From contig NZ_JBHUWD010000003.1 of NCBI RefSeq assembly GCF_042670205.1, positions 94,652 through 158,651 on the forward strand: DNA of 64,000 nt, given 5' to 3'. Shown one piece after another: positions 8,515 through 16,389 of this stretch. This DNA comes from Luteimicrobium sp042670205 (GTDB taxonomy: Bacteria; Actinomycetota; Actinomycetes; Actinomycetales; Cellulomonadaceae). The notes beneath the pieces are model-generated. The model was not told the origin of the DNA. It saw only the letters and a program-made list of their open reading frames with translations, and made no database searches. The translations under genes and the position numbers were made by a program. How positions within the stretch are numbered: position 1 is the first letter of the stretch; the number at the start of each line of letters is the position of its first letter.

Positions 8515-9668
8515 GGCGCGACCACGTCCCACCGGGGACCGCGACGTGGAGCGGCACGCCCGCCGTCCCACGCCGCGGCGGGCGCGACGACGAGCTCGCC
8601 TCGTCCGTCCCGGCCCACGGCCCCCAGCTCGGCCACGTACCGGACCCGGGTGACGGGGTCGCGCCGCAGGTGCACGACGACGTCCAGCGCGCTCGCGGCC
8701 TGCGCGGCCACGGCGTCGCGGCTGAGGCCCGCGAGGGCGGCGAGGGCCTCGAGCCGGGCGGGCACGTCGGCGGCGGTGTTGGCGTGCACGGTGGCCATGC
8801 CGCCGTCGTGGCCCGTGTTGAGCGCGAGCAGCACGTCACGGACCTCCACGCCGCGGCACTCGCCGAGGACGATCCGGTCGGGCCGCATCCGGAGCGCGTT
8901 GCGGACGAGCTCGTCGAGCCCGACGCCGCCCGAGCCCTCGACGTTCGCGCGGCGCGTGCACAGGTGCAGCACGTGCGGGTGCCCGGGAGCGAGCTCGCGC
9001 GCTTCCTCGACGCACACCACCCGCTCGGACGACGGCACGAGCCCGAGCAGCGCGGCGAGCAGCGTCGTCTTGCCGGTGCCCGTCGCGCCGGACACGAGGA
9101 GGTTCGCCCGCCGTTCCACGAGCCCGGCGAGGACGGGCGTCCACGCGGGCGGCAGCGCCGAGCGGGCGACGAGCTCGTCGAGCGTGAACGACCGCGGCCG
9201 GTGCGTGCGCAGCGAGATCGCGGCGCCTGCCTCGCAGAGCGGCGCGACGACCGCGTGGAGCCGGGTCCCGTCGGGGAGGCGCGAGTCGACGGTGGGCTGC
9301 TGGTCGTCGAGCCGCGCGCCCGACGCCGCCGCCAGCCGCACCGCGAGCGCCCTCACCGCGCCGGGGCCGTCGAGCCGGTGCGCCCACCGTTCCAGGCCGG
9401 CGCCTCGGTCGAGCCAGACGGCGCCGTCGGGGTTGACGAGGACGTCGGTGACCTGGGGGTCGTCGAGCAGCGGCTGGACCGGGCCCGCCCCCACGAGCTC
9501 GGCCCGGACCAGCCGGGCGAGCCCGCTCAGGGCGTCCGAGCCGACCACCCACCCGCTGCGGCGGAGCGCGTCCTCGACCTGCCCGAGCGTGGGCGGCGCC
9601 GACCCCACCGCGGACCCGAGCGCCGCACGCACCTGGGTGACGAGCGCCCCGTCGACCTGCACGCTCAC
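8511..9668 (-). CDS. TadA/CpaF-type secretion ATPase
   Basis: The 385-residue protein is a hexameric secretion ATPase of the TadA/VirB11 family. Walker A (GATGTGKTT) lies near residues 193-201, the Asp box near 220 (VCVEEARELAP), and RMRPDRIVLGECRG carries the Walker B/His-box region. It powers assembly or retraction of the Tad pilus with TadB/C. The GTG start overlaps the stop of the upstream CpaE-like gene by 4 bp; longer open frames starting far upstream are spurious. Compare Rv3659c. Confidence 0.92.
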   Translation of the reverse strand: MSVQVDGALVTQVRAALGSAVGSAPPTLGQVEDALRRSGWVVGSDALSGLARLVRAELVGAGPVQPLLDDPQVTDVLVNPDGAVWLDRGAGLERWAHRLDGPGAVRALAVRLAAASGARLDDQQPTVDSRLPDGTRLHAVVAPLCEAGAAISLRTHRPRSFTLDELVARSALPPAWTPVLAGLVERRANLLVSGATGTGKTTLLAALLGLVPSSERVVCVEEARELAPGHPHVLHLCTRRANVEGSGGVGLDELVRNALRMRPDRIVLGECRGVEVRDVLLALNTGHDGGMATVHANTAADVPARLEALAALAGLSRDAVAAQAASALDVVVHLRRDPVTRVRYVAELGAVGRDGRGELVVAPAAAWDGGRAAPRRGPRWDVVAP

Positions 9669-10543
9669 CGTTCGACCCCGACCGGCGGCCAGGCCACGCG
9701 CGCTCGCGGCGCGGCGGCGCCCCCGCCGACCGCCGCCGCTTCGCCGAACGCCCCGGCGTCGAGAGCCGCAGCGTCGAGCACGGCAGCCTCGAGCACGCGG
9801 ACGGCGGCGCGGCGCAGCGGGGTGCCGTGCCCCACGGGCGGGCCATCGCCCCGTTCGACGGCGGCCCGCGCCCCGCGGACCCTCCCGACGTGCGCGGTGA
9901 CGGGTACCCCGAGCGCGGAGGCGACGTCGTCGGGCGTGAGACGGCCGGGCGCGGGACCGCAGGTGACGACGAGCTCCGGGAGCCCCGCTCCGCTGGCCCG
10001 CCACGCGAGCGCGCCAGCGAGCCCGGGGACGGTGAGCGGCACGACGAGCGCCACGTGCGTCGCGGCGGCGGGGACCGCCCGGCGCCCGACGTCGACCACG
10101 ACCGTCCGGTGCCGCGCGGCCAGGGCTCGCAGGACGTCGGCCACGACGGCGTCGTCGGGCGGCCCGGGGCGGCGCCGGTCGGCGCTGAGGACACCGACGC
10201 CCCGCTTGTGCGGGAGGGACGACGTGAGGAGCTCGGGGTCGACGTCGCCGCGCGCCGCCACGAGGTCCGGCCAGCGGGCGCCGGCCGCGGCCTCGAGCCC
10301 GAGCAGGACGTCGAGCCCGCCGCCGGCCGTGAGGTCGACTAGCACCGCCCCGCCGTGGGCGGCCACCGCGCACGCGACCGCGAGGCTCGAGGCCCCTGCA
10401 CCGCCGACAGCCCCGGCCACCGCGAGGACCACCCCGCCGGGCTGCTCGTCCGGTCCTCGCGCCGCCGGCCGCGCGCGCGACCACGGCGTCCGGCGTGGCG
10501 ACGGCCGGAGGGTCGGGGAGGCGGGTCCAGGGGCGAGCACCAT
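9665..10543 (-). CDS. CpaE/Ssd-like MinD-family protein
   Basis: The 292-residue protein is the first gene of the Tad operon and matches actinobacterial 'septum site determining' (Ssd, Rv3660c-like) proteins. It has a MinD/ParA-like fold region (GGVVLAVAGAVGGAGASSLA, then VLVDLTAGGGLDVLLG). The deviant Walker A lacks the usual lysines (GGAGASS), as is common in this subfamily, so strong ATPase activity is doubtful. It probably positions the Tad apparatus or affects division. ATG 10543 is the start nearest the divergent HAD promoter. Confidence 0.78.
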   Translation of the reverse strand: MVLAPGPASPTLRPSPRRTPWSRARPAARGPDEQPGGVVLAVAGAVGGAGASSLAVACAVAAHGGAVLVDLTAGGGLDVLLGLEAAAGARWPDLVAARGDVDPELLTSSLPHKRGVGVLSADRRRPGPPDDAVVADVLRALAARHRTVVVDVGRRAVPAAATHVALVVPLTVPGLAGALAWRASGAGLPELVVTCGPAPGRLTPDDVASALGVPVTAHVGRVRGARAAVERGDGPPVGHGTPLRRAAVRVLEAAVLDAAALDAGAFGEAAAVGGGAAAPRARVAWPPVGVER

Positions 10544-10648
10544 GCGGGCCAGCGTGGCGCACCGGCGCCTGTGGCCGACCCGGGACATCGCAAGGATGTG
10601 CACAGGATCTGCCGGAGTTTGCCCTGTGGTCGGCCCCCGACCCACCGA

Positions 10649-10654
10649 TAACCT
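10649..10654 (+). promoter_or_regulatory. Leaderless -10 element of the HAD phosphatase gene
   Basis: TAACCT is followed by six bases (CGGATC) and the GTG at 10661, the standard leaderless layout. There is no Shine-Dalgarno sequence before the GTG. Confidence 0.55.
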
Positions 10655-10660
10655 CGGATC

Positions 10661-11446
10661 GTGACGAAACCGACGGCGGCGGCGTTCTTCGACCTGGACA
10701 AGACGATCATCGCGACGACGTCGACGTCGGCGTTCGCGCGCGACTTCTACGCCCACGGGCTGGTGTCCCACGCCGACGCGCTCCGCAGCGCGTACGCGCA
10801 CTTCCTCTACCTCGTGGGCAGCGCCGACGCCGACCAGACCGAGCGTCTGCGCGCCCAGCTCAGCACGCTCGTCGCCGGGTGGGACGTCGCGCAGGTCAAG
10901 GAGATCGTCGCGGAGGCCCTCGACTCCACCATCAACCCCCACGTGTACGCGGAGGCGGTCGAGCTGATCCGCCGCCACCACGAGGGCGGGCTCGACGTGG
11001 TCATCGTGTCGGCGTCCGCGTCCGAGCTCGTCGAGCCGATCGCCGCGGTGCTCGGCGCCGACGCGTACGTCGCGACGCGCATGGAGATCGTGGACGGCCG
11101 CTACACCGGCCGGATCGACTTCTACGCCTACGGCGAGCACAAGGCCGACGCCGTCCGGGAGCTCGCCGCCGAGCGCGGCTACGACCTCGACGCGAGCTAC
11201 GCCTACTCCGACTCCATCACGGACCTGCCGATGCTGGGCGTCGTCGGGCACGCGTTCGCCGTCAACCCCGACAAGGCGCTGCGGGCCGCTGCGCTCGAAC
11301 GAGGCTGGGGCGTGCTCGCGTTCGGGCGGCCCGTGAGCCTGCGGACCGCCCTGACCTCCCGCCCGGCCCTCGCGGTCGCGGGCGCGGTCACGCTCGCGGG
11401 CGTGGGCGCCGTCGTCTGGCGGGCGCTGCGACGACGGAGCGCGTGA
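10661..11446 (+). CDS. HAD-IB family phosphatase with C-terminal membrane anchor
   Basis: The 261-residue protein has the HAD motif I (FFDLDKT, residues 9-15), motif II region (VIVSASAS) and motif IV (SDSITDLPML, near 183-192), matching the SerB-like HAD-IB subfamily. A hydrophobic helix near the end (AVAGAVTLAGVGAVVW) followed by Arg-rich residues suggests membrane attachment. The substrate is unknown; phosphoserine is possible but not shown. It is divergent from the Tad operon, as Rv3661 is in mycobacteria, so the pairing is conserved. Confidence 0.85.
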   Translation: MTKPTAAAFFDLDKTIIATTSTSAFARDFYAHGLVSHADALRSAYAHFLYLVGSADADQTERLRAQLSTLVAGWDVAQVKEIVAEALDSTINPHVYAEAVELIRRHHEGGLDVVIVSASASELVEPIAAVLGADAYVATRMEIVDGRYTGRIDFYAYGEHKADAVRELAAERGYDLDASYAYSDSITDLPMLGVVGHAFAVNPDKALRAAALERGWGVLAFGRPVSLRTALTSRPALAVAGAVTLAGVGAVVWRALRRRSA

Positions 11447-11644
11447 CCCTGCCCGGTTGTGCTTCGGGCCGCCAGGGCGTCCCATAGAGAGACAGCACCA
11501 CACAGCGGGAGCGGGACCCACGCCCGACCTGTCCGTCTACGTGACACGTCGACCGGGACGCCACCAGGACATGTTCCACGGCCACCCGTCGCGACGGCTT
11601 CGACGACACGGCGCCTGATCCCCGCACCGCACCGCTGGCGGCGC

Positions 11645-11674
11645 CGGCGTCCCTCGCGAGGGGCGCCGGTTTCG
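11645..11674. terminator. Probable bidirectional terminator between HAD and methyltransferase genes
   Basis: A 10-bp stem with one G-U pair (CGGCGTCCCT / AGGGGCGCCG, loop CGCG) is followed on the plus strand by GTTTCGTG. It lies about 200 bases after the HAD stop and 30 bases after the stop of the convergent methyltransferase. The gap 11447-11644 shows no convincing gene. Confidence 0.45.
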
Positions 11675-11701
11675 TGTGCGCCCCCGCGCTGCGGCGGCCG
11701 G

Positions 11702-12313
11702 TCAGACCGTCGCGACGCCCTCGTAGACGTGCGCCCACGCGCGCGGCCGGCCCGCGTCCGACGCCTCCATCCGCACCACCCGCAGCCCCGCCTCCTCGCA
11801 CAGCGCCGGGACGTCCCGGTCGAGGTGGCACCCGCCCGCGAAGTGCGACCACCACCGCGTGTGGCGGTGCTGGCGACGTGCGACGCGCGCGTCGTCGGAC
11901 AGGCCGTGCTCCAGCAGGTGGACCGTCCCGCCCGGCCGCAGGACCCGCCCGACCTCGCGCAACGCCGCCACCGGGTCCGGGACCGTGCAGAGCGTCAGCG
12001 TCGACAGGACGGCGTCCACGCTCGCGTCGTCGAGCGGCAGCGCCTGGGCGTCCTTCCCCACCCGCACGACGGCGGCGCTCGCCTGAGTGCGCCGGCCCGC
12101 CGACTGCTCCCAGCCCAGGTCCGAGGGGTCGACCGCGAGGACCCGGCGCACCTCGGCCGGGTAGAGCGGCACGTTGTAGCCCGCGCCGAACCCGATCTCC
12201 AGCACCGTCCCCGCGAGGCCCGCGCACGCGCGCCGCCGGTACGGCACGAGCAGCTCCGACGACAGCACCGCCGGCTCGACCCGCACCACCACCTGATCGG
12301 TCCACCAGCCCAC
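11702..12313 (-). CDS. Class I SAM-dependent methyltransferase (Methyltransf_11 type)
   Basis: The 203-residue protein has the SAM-binding motif I (VLEIGFGAGYN), motif II (VLAVDPSD), the acidic post-motif (AQALPLDDASVDAVLS) and LREVGRVLRPGG, typical of UbiE/COQ5-like small-molecule methylases. The substrate is unknown. The GTG at 12313 follows GAGGAGG at the right distance, so the longer ATG starts are rejected. It stands alone, convergent with the HAD gene and divergent from the surface-protein cluster. Confidence 0.85.
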   Translation of the reverse strand: MGWWTDQVVVRVEPAVLSSELLVPYRRRACAGLAGTVLEIGFGAGYNVPLYPAEVRRVLAVDPSDLGWEQSAGRRTQASAAVVRVGKDAQALPLDDASVDAVLSTLTLCTVPDPVAALREVGRVLRPGGTVHLLEHGLSDDARVARRQHRHTRWWSHFAGGCHLDRDVPALCEEAGLRVVRMEASDAGRPRAWAHVYEGVATV

Positions 12314-12406
12314 CCGAACCTCCTCGTCGCGGCTCTCCATCCTCCCCGGCGCCGCGGCGTGTGTCACCAGGGCGCCGAGCCCCACGCCCGACGACGTACG
12401 CAGAGC

Positions 12407-12434
12407 AGTACTGCGAGGTCGCCTCCGCAGTACT
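12407..12434. promoter_or_regulatory. Palindromic operator candidate upstream of the SipW cluster
   Basis: AGTACTGCG, ten bases, then CGCAGTACT is a perfect 9-bp inverted repeat. The two AGTACT cores are 22 bp apart, about two helical turns, as expected for a dimeric regulator bound to one face of DNA. It lies between the divergent methyltransferase and surface-cluster genes, 160 bases before the latter. The LuxR regulator at 16390-18945 is a candidate binder; this link is inference. Confidence 0.5.
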
Positions 12435-12532
12435 CAAGTTCCGCCCGGTGGCGGGTGTCACCGCAGGTCAGCGCGGCTCGCGTACCTACGGAGCGCCCCG
12501 AAACCCACCTACGGGCGCCCGCGCCCGCGGAT

Positions 12533-12570
12533 GGTGGACGTGTCGAACCCATCAGGCTCGACACCCCACC
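12533..12570 (+). promoter_or_regulatory. Leader hairpin of the SipW-type operon
   Basis: GTGTCGA (12540-12546) pairs with TCGACAC (12558-12564) and is extended by GGTGG / CCACC. It lies 24 bases before the ATG at 12594 and could stabilise the mRNA or affect ribosome access. Its presence argues that 12531-12593 is leader rather than coding, although an in-frame ATG exists at 12531. Confidence 0.4.
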
Positions 12571-12593
12571 ACCCAAGGGAGACCCCGAGAGCC

Positions 12594-13184
12594 ATGACCA
12601 CCAAGACAACGAAGAAGAGTGCGGTCAAGGGCACCGTCGCCGCAGCCGCCGGCGTGGCAGTTCTGCTCGGGGGCATGGGCACGTTCGCGCTGTGGAACCA
12701 GTCGGGCGACATCGGCACCGGCAGCACCGGGACCGGTCACCTGACCGCCGAGTTCCCTAGCGAGATGACGTGGCAGGACAAGACAGACGGCGCTGTGCAC
12801 GACATCGCCAACATCGGCTCGTTCAAGATGGTGCCGGGTGACGTCCTCGTCGGGACCTACGACATCCCCGTGAGCCTCCAGGGTGAGAACCTGAGCGTCA
12901 CCGGGACGCTGGACATCCCGAGTACGGGCATGCCGGATGGCGTGGATGCCACCGTCACGCTGACAGACGGCACGGCCAGCCCGACCGACACCCTCGTCCT
13001 GACCGGCTCGAACGACGGTGAGGACTACACCATCACCGCCGAGGTCACCCTCACGTTCGATGAGGACACCGACAACCAGGGCGCGCCCAGCCCGGCGGGA
13101 TCGATGGACCAGACCGTCGACCTGAGCACGATCAAGGTCGCCCTCCAGCAGAACGAGCCGGCGAACATCGTCCCGGCTCCGTGA
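12594..13184 (+). CDS. Alternate-signal (SipW-type) exported protein, RER_14450-like
   Basis: The 196-residue protein starts MTTKTTKKSAVKGTVAAAAG, followed by a hydrophobic stretch ending GTFALWNQSGDIGTG. This is the signal type processed by SipW-like ER-type signal peptidases (TasA/camelysin group). The mature part is acidic, Thr-rich and beta-strand-like, with repeated NLSVTGTLDIP / DYTITAEVTL patterns. It is probably a fibre or surface-layer subunit. It leads an operon with the BspA-like protein and a signal peptidase. A strong hairpin follows the stop (13197-13240). Confidence 0.78.
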   Translation: MTTKTTKKSAVKGTVAAAAGVAVLLGGMGTFALWNQSGDIGTGSTGTGHLTAEFPSEMTWQDKTDGAVHDIANIGSFKMVPGDVLVGTYDIPVSLQGENLSVTGTLDIPSTGMPDGVDATVTLTDGTASPTDTLVLTGSNDGEDYTITAEVTLTFDEDTDNQGAPSPAGSMDQTVDLSTIKVALQQNEPANIVPAP

Positions 13185-13196
13185 CGCCCTGAACCA

Positions 13197-13240
13197 CCGC
13201 GGGCGGTGACCGTTCCCCCCTTGACGGTCGCCGCCTGCGG
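13197..13240 (+). terminator. Intra-operon hairpin after the small exported protein
   Basis: A 17-bp stem with 15 matches (13197-13213 with 13224-13240) encloses a C/T-rich loop. It sits between the first and second genes of the surface operon without a T-run. It may act as a partial terminator or 3' stabiliser so that the small protein is made in excess over the large one. Confidence 0.5.
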
Positions 13241-13285
13241 TCACTACCACCCCCACCCATCAACCCACAAGGAATCGAGCGCTCA

Positions 13286-15661
13286 GTGCGCACCACCAGG
13301 ACCATCGCCCTTCTCCGCACCGCCGTGATCACGGTGGCAGCGACGGCGGCGATGGTCCTCGGCGTGTCCGCGGCGGCGAACGCGGCGTGGAACGACTCGG
13401 CGCCCATCGGTGCCGGCACGATCACGACCGGCAGCCTCGGCATCGACCCGACGACGATCAGCGGGGGCACCTGGACGAAGGACGGCAACGCCTTCGACCC
13501 GTCCACCGCCAAGCTCACGGCCGGGACGACCCTCGTCTACACCGTCCCGGACGTCTCGGTGACGGCGGTCGGGAACAACCTCGAGGCGAGCTTCAAGCAG
13601 AGCGTCACGGGCGCCGTCGTGCCCGACGCGGTCGAGGACCACGTCACCATCGCTCTCGCCTCGACCCCGGCCACCATCAAGGGCAGCGAGTCCGGCACCG
13701 ACGGGAAGCAGACCGTCGCACTCAAGCTCACCGTCACCGCCGACTCGAGCCTGCCGACCGCTGCCACGTCGATCGACCTCTCGAACCTCACCGTGACGCT
13801 CCAGAACACCTACAAGGGCTGGACTGACACCGCGACCCTGAACGGCGGCACGCTCACCACCGGGGCCGCCGGTGGCCAGGTCGCCTTCGACTTCGACCTC
13901 GGGCTCGATCCAGACCGGACGATCTGCCTGTTCCTCACCGAGCCCGACGCCACGATCCACTGGAGCGACTGGTCGCAGGGGCCCGAAGCCACGACGCGCG
14001 CGACGACCACCGGCAAGTACTGCCACTCCTACCCTGCGGAGCTCACCGGCCAGGCCTACGTGACGGTCGACGGCACGTTCAAGGGCCTCGGCTCGCCGGA
14101 CCAGACCGTCGCCGACATCGGCGCGCTCAAGGGCGTCAACCTCTGGACCGACGCGATCCGCACCACGTCGGCCGCGTACGCCTTCTACAACGCCGTCAAC
14201 ATGACTTATATCAACGGCGCGCCGTCGTCGATCACCGACATGTCCTTCATGTTCGCGAACGCCTCGACCGCGACGAGTCAGGAACTCAGCGTCAACGGTC
14301 TCGTCACCTCGAACGTCACCTCCATGCGCCACATGTTCGAGAGGGCAGGGACGATCAACTGGTGGAGCATCATCAATGCCAGCCCGCAGTGGGACACGTC
14401 CAAGGTCGTGGACATGTCGGGCATGTTCATGAACTCGACGATCGGCTCCTACAACCTCGCGTTCAACACGTCCTCGGTCCAAGACATGTCGTCGATGTTC
14501 GAAGGGACGGCATTCAACGGCAACATCAACTCGACCGGCGGTCGCTGGGACGTCTCCCAGGTCACCGACATGTCGAGCATGTTCAAGAACGCCAGCACCT
14601 TCAACGGCGACATCACCGGCTGGAACACCGCCGCGGTGAGGACGATGGCTTCGATGTTCGAGGGGGCCACGAACTTCAACGGGAACATCGGCGGCTGGTC
14701 GCACACCGGCGAGGTCACCGACATGAGCCGCATGTTCATGAACGCGGACGCGTTCAACCAGGACCTTCCCAACTGGAAGACGTCGAGCGTCACCGATATG
14801 TCGTACATGTTCGCCGAGACGGCGTCCTTCAAGGGTGACGTTCGCCCGTGGGACCTCTCGAGCGTCACGACCATGGCGCACATGTTCGAGAACTCGCACT
14901 ACGACTACTACTCGCTCGGGCTTGCGGGCACCGATCCGTACTGGAACGTGTCGAACGTCCGGGACATGTCCTTCATGTTCGCCGGCTCGACCTACAACAA
15001 GTCGTTGGCCGGATGGAACACGTCCAGCGTGACGACGATGTCCTCGATGTTCGAGGGCGCGACCGCCTTCAACAGCAACATCGGCGGCTGGTCGCAGACG
15101 GGCGCGGTCACGACCATGGACCGGATGTTCTACGGTGCGAGCAGCTTCAACCGGAACCTCAGCGGCTGGGACGTCACGAGCGTCACGTCGCACACGGACT
15201 TCGCCGGAGGCATGAGCACCGCATGGTCGAACGATCCCGCCCTGCAACCGCAGTGGAGCTCGCTGCGTAGCGCGAAGGCTGCGGGCACGCCGTCGACCGC
15301 CCCGACGACCCCGGCCGCCGACCCGACGGACACGCCGTCGAGCGCGCCGACCACGACGCCGGACCCGACGCCGACCACCCCGTCGGACGACGCGTCGGAG
15401 CCGACGGACACCGACGACACGGCCGACGTCCCGACCGACGGCACGGAGACGGACGAGACCCCGGACACGTGCCCCACGGCAGAGCCCACCGACTCCCCGA
15501 CGGAAGACCCGGCCGCGGACGCCGCCACGGGGACGGACACCACCACGACCACCACCGACGACTGCGCCGATTCCGTGACCGAGGACGACCCCGCTCCGAC
15601 GTCGGCGCCGTCGTCGGCCGAGCCCCCGACGGAAGCGGCACGTGAGGAGGGGACGAAGTGA
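13286..15661 (+). CDS. BspA-type leucine-rich-repeat surface protein with SipW-type signal
   Basis: The 791-residue protein has a SipW-type N-terminus (hydrophobic stretch, then NAAWNDSAPIGAGTITTG) and a TasA-like beta domain to about residue 210. About twelve DUF285/BspA repeats of some 25 residues follow (VTDMSFMF, VVDMSGMF, VQDMSSMF and similar) between about 315 and 625. The last 120 residues are Thr/Pro/Asp-rich with two cysteines. BspA repeats often mediate adhesion. There is no LPXTG motif or C-terminal membrane helix, so anchoring must be by another route. The GTG start has AAGGAA twelve bases upstream; the stop overlaps the peptidase start (GTGA). Confidence 0.85.
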   Translation: MRTTRTIALLRTAVITVAATAAMVLGVSAAANAAWNDSAPIGAGTITTGSLGIDPTTISGGTWTKDGNAFDPSTAKLTAGTTLVYTVPDVSVTAVGNNLEASFKQSVTGAVVPDAVEDHVTIALASTPATIKGSESGTDGKQTVALKLTVTADSSLPTAATSIDLSNLTVTLQNTYKGWTDTATLNGGTLTTGAAGGQVAFDFDLGLDPDRTICLFLTEPDATIHWSDWSQGPEATTRATTTGKYCHSYPAELTGQAYVTVDGTFKGLGSPDQTVADIGALKGVNLWTDAIRTTSAAYAFYNAVNMTYINGAPSSITDMSFMFANASTATSQELSVNGLVTSNVTSMRHMFERAGTINWWSIINASPQWDTSKVVDMSGMFMNSTIGSYNLAFNTSSVQDMSSMFEGTAFNGNINSTGGRWDVSQVTDMSSMFKNASTFNGDITGWNTAAVRTMASMFEGATNFNGNIGGWSHTGEVTDMSRMFMNADAFNQDLPNWKTSSVTDMSYMFAETASFKGDVRPWDLSSVTTMAHMFENSHYDYYSLGLAGTDPYWNVSNVRDMSFMFAGSTYNKSLAGWNTSSVTTMSSMFEGATAFNSNIGGWSQTGAVTTMDRMFYGASSFNRNLSGWDVTSVTSHTDFAGGMSTAWSNDPALQPQWSSLRSAKAAGTPSTAPTTPAADPTDTPSSAPTTTPDPTPTTPSDDASEPTDTDDTADVPTDGTETDETPDTCPTAEPTDSPTEDPAADAATGTDTTTTTTDDCADSVTEDDPAPTSAPSSAEPPTEAAREEGTK

Positions 15662-16320
15662 CGACAGCGACGATCACGGACCTGTTCCCGGAGTCCGCCG
15701 AACCGACGAGCCCGGCACCGGCCGCTCCGGCGCCGGCGACCGCGTCCGAGCCGGAGAGGCACGGCAAGCACCCCGTGCTGTCGGGGCTGTGGACCGGGTT
15801 CACCTACGGCCTGCTCGCCCTCGTGCTGGTCATGGCGACCCTCCTCATCGTGGTGCCGAAGGTCGCGGGCGGCATCCCGCTGACGATCCTGTCGGGGTCG
15901 ATGGAACCGAACCTGCCCGTCGGCTCCCTCGCCGTCGTCGTGCCGGTCGAGCCGGAGGACGTGCGCATCGGCCAGGTCGTCACCTACCTGCCGAACCCGG
16001 ACGACCCGACCCCCATCACCCACCGCGTCACCGGCATCACCCACCGCGCCGACGGCGGCTACACCTTCACCTTCCAGGGCGACGCCAACGCGGCCCCCGA
16101 CAAGCCCGTCCAGGACTACCAGGTCCGCGCCAAGGTCCTGTACGCGGTCCCCTGGCTCGGCCACCTCAACAACGCGGTCAACGGCGAGAACAAGCACGTC
16201 GCGCTCTACGTCGTCGCCGGCGGGATGTTCGTGTGGGCCGGGAGCCTCTACTGGCGCGCCGCCCGCAACCGCAGGGCGGACGCCGCCGACGCCGGAGCAG
16301 CCGACGCCCCCACGGCGTGA
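15658..16320 (+). CDS. sipW: Signal peptidase I, ER/SipW type
   Basis: The 220-residue protein has an N-terminal membrane helix (about 45-66), the catalytic serine in SGSMEPNLP (about 79-87), and THRVTGI with histidine where bacterial-type signal peptidases have lysine, which defines the SipW/ER type. GDANAAPD is the conserved third box. A C-terminal membrane helix lies near 180-200. It is translationally coupled to the BspA-like gene and is presumably dedicated to processing the two alternate-signal proteins upstream. The symbol is given by family, not by proven orthology. Confidence 0.85.
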   Translation: MTTATITDLFPESAEPTSPAPAAPAPATASEPERHGKHPVLSGLWTGFTYGLLALVLVMATLLIVVPKVAGGIPLTILSGSMEPNLPVGSLAVVVPVEPEDVRIGQVVTYLPNPDDPTPITHRVTGITHRADGGYTFTFQGDANAAPDKPVQDYQVRAKVLYAVPWLGHLNNAVNGENKHVALYVVAGGMFVWAGSLYWRAARNRRADAADAGAADAPTA

Positions 16321-16389
16321 CCGAGCTGGCCTGCTGTGGGCGACCTCTGCGCGGTGGGATCAACGGAGCCGCCCGCGGCCGACCCGCGC

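Noticed and set aside
11541..11626. Small Arg-rich frame between the HAD and methyltransferase genes
   Set aside because: GTG start without ribosome-binding site or promoter, no family match; probably chance.
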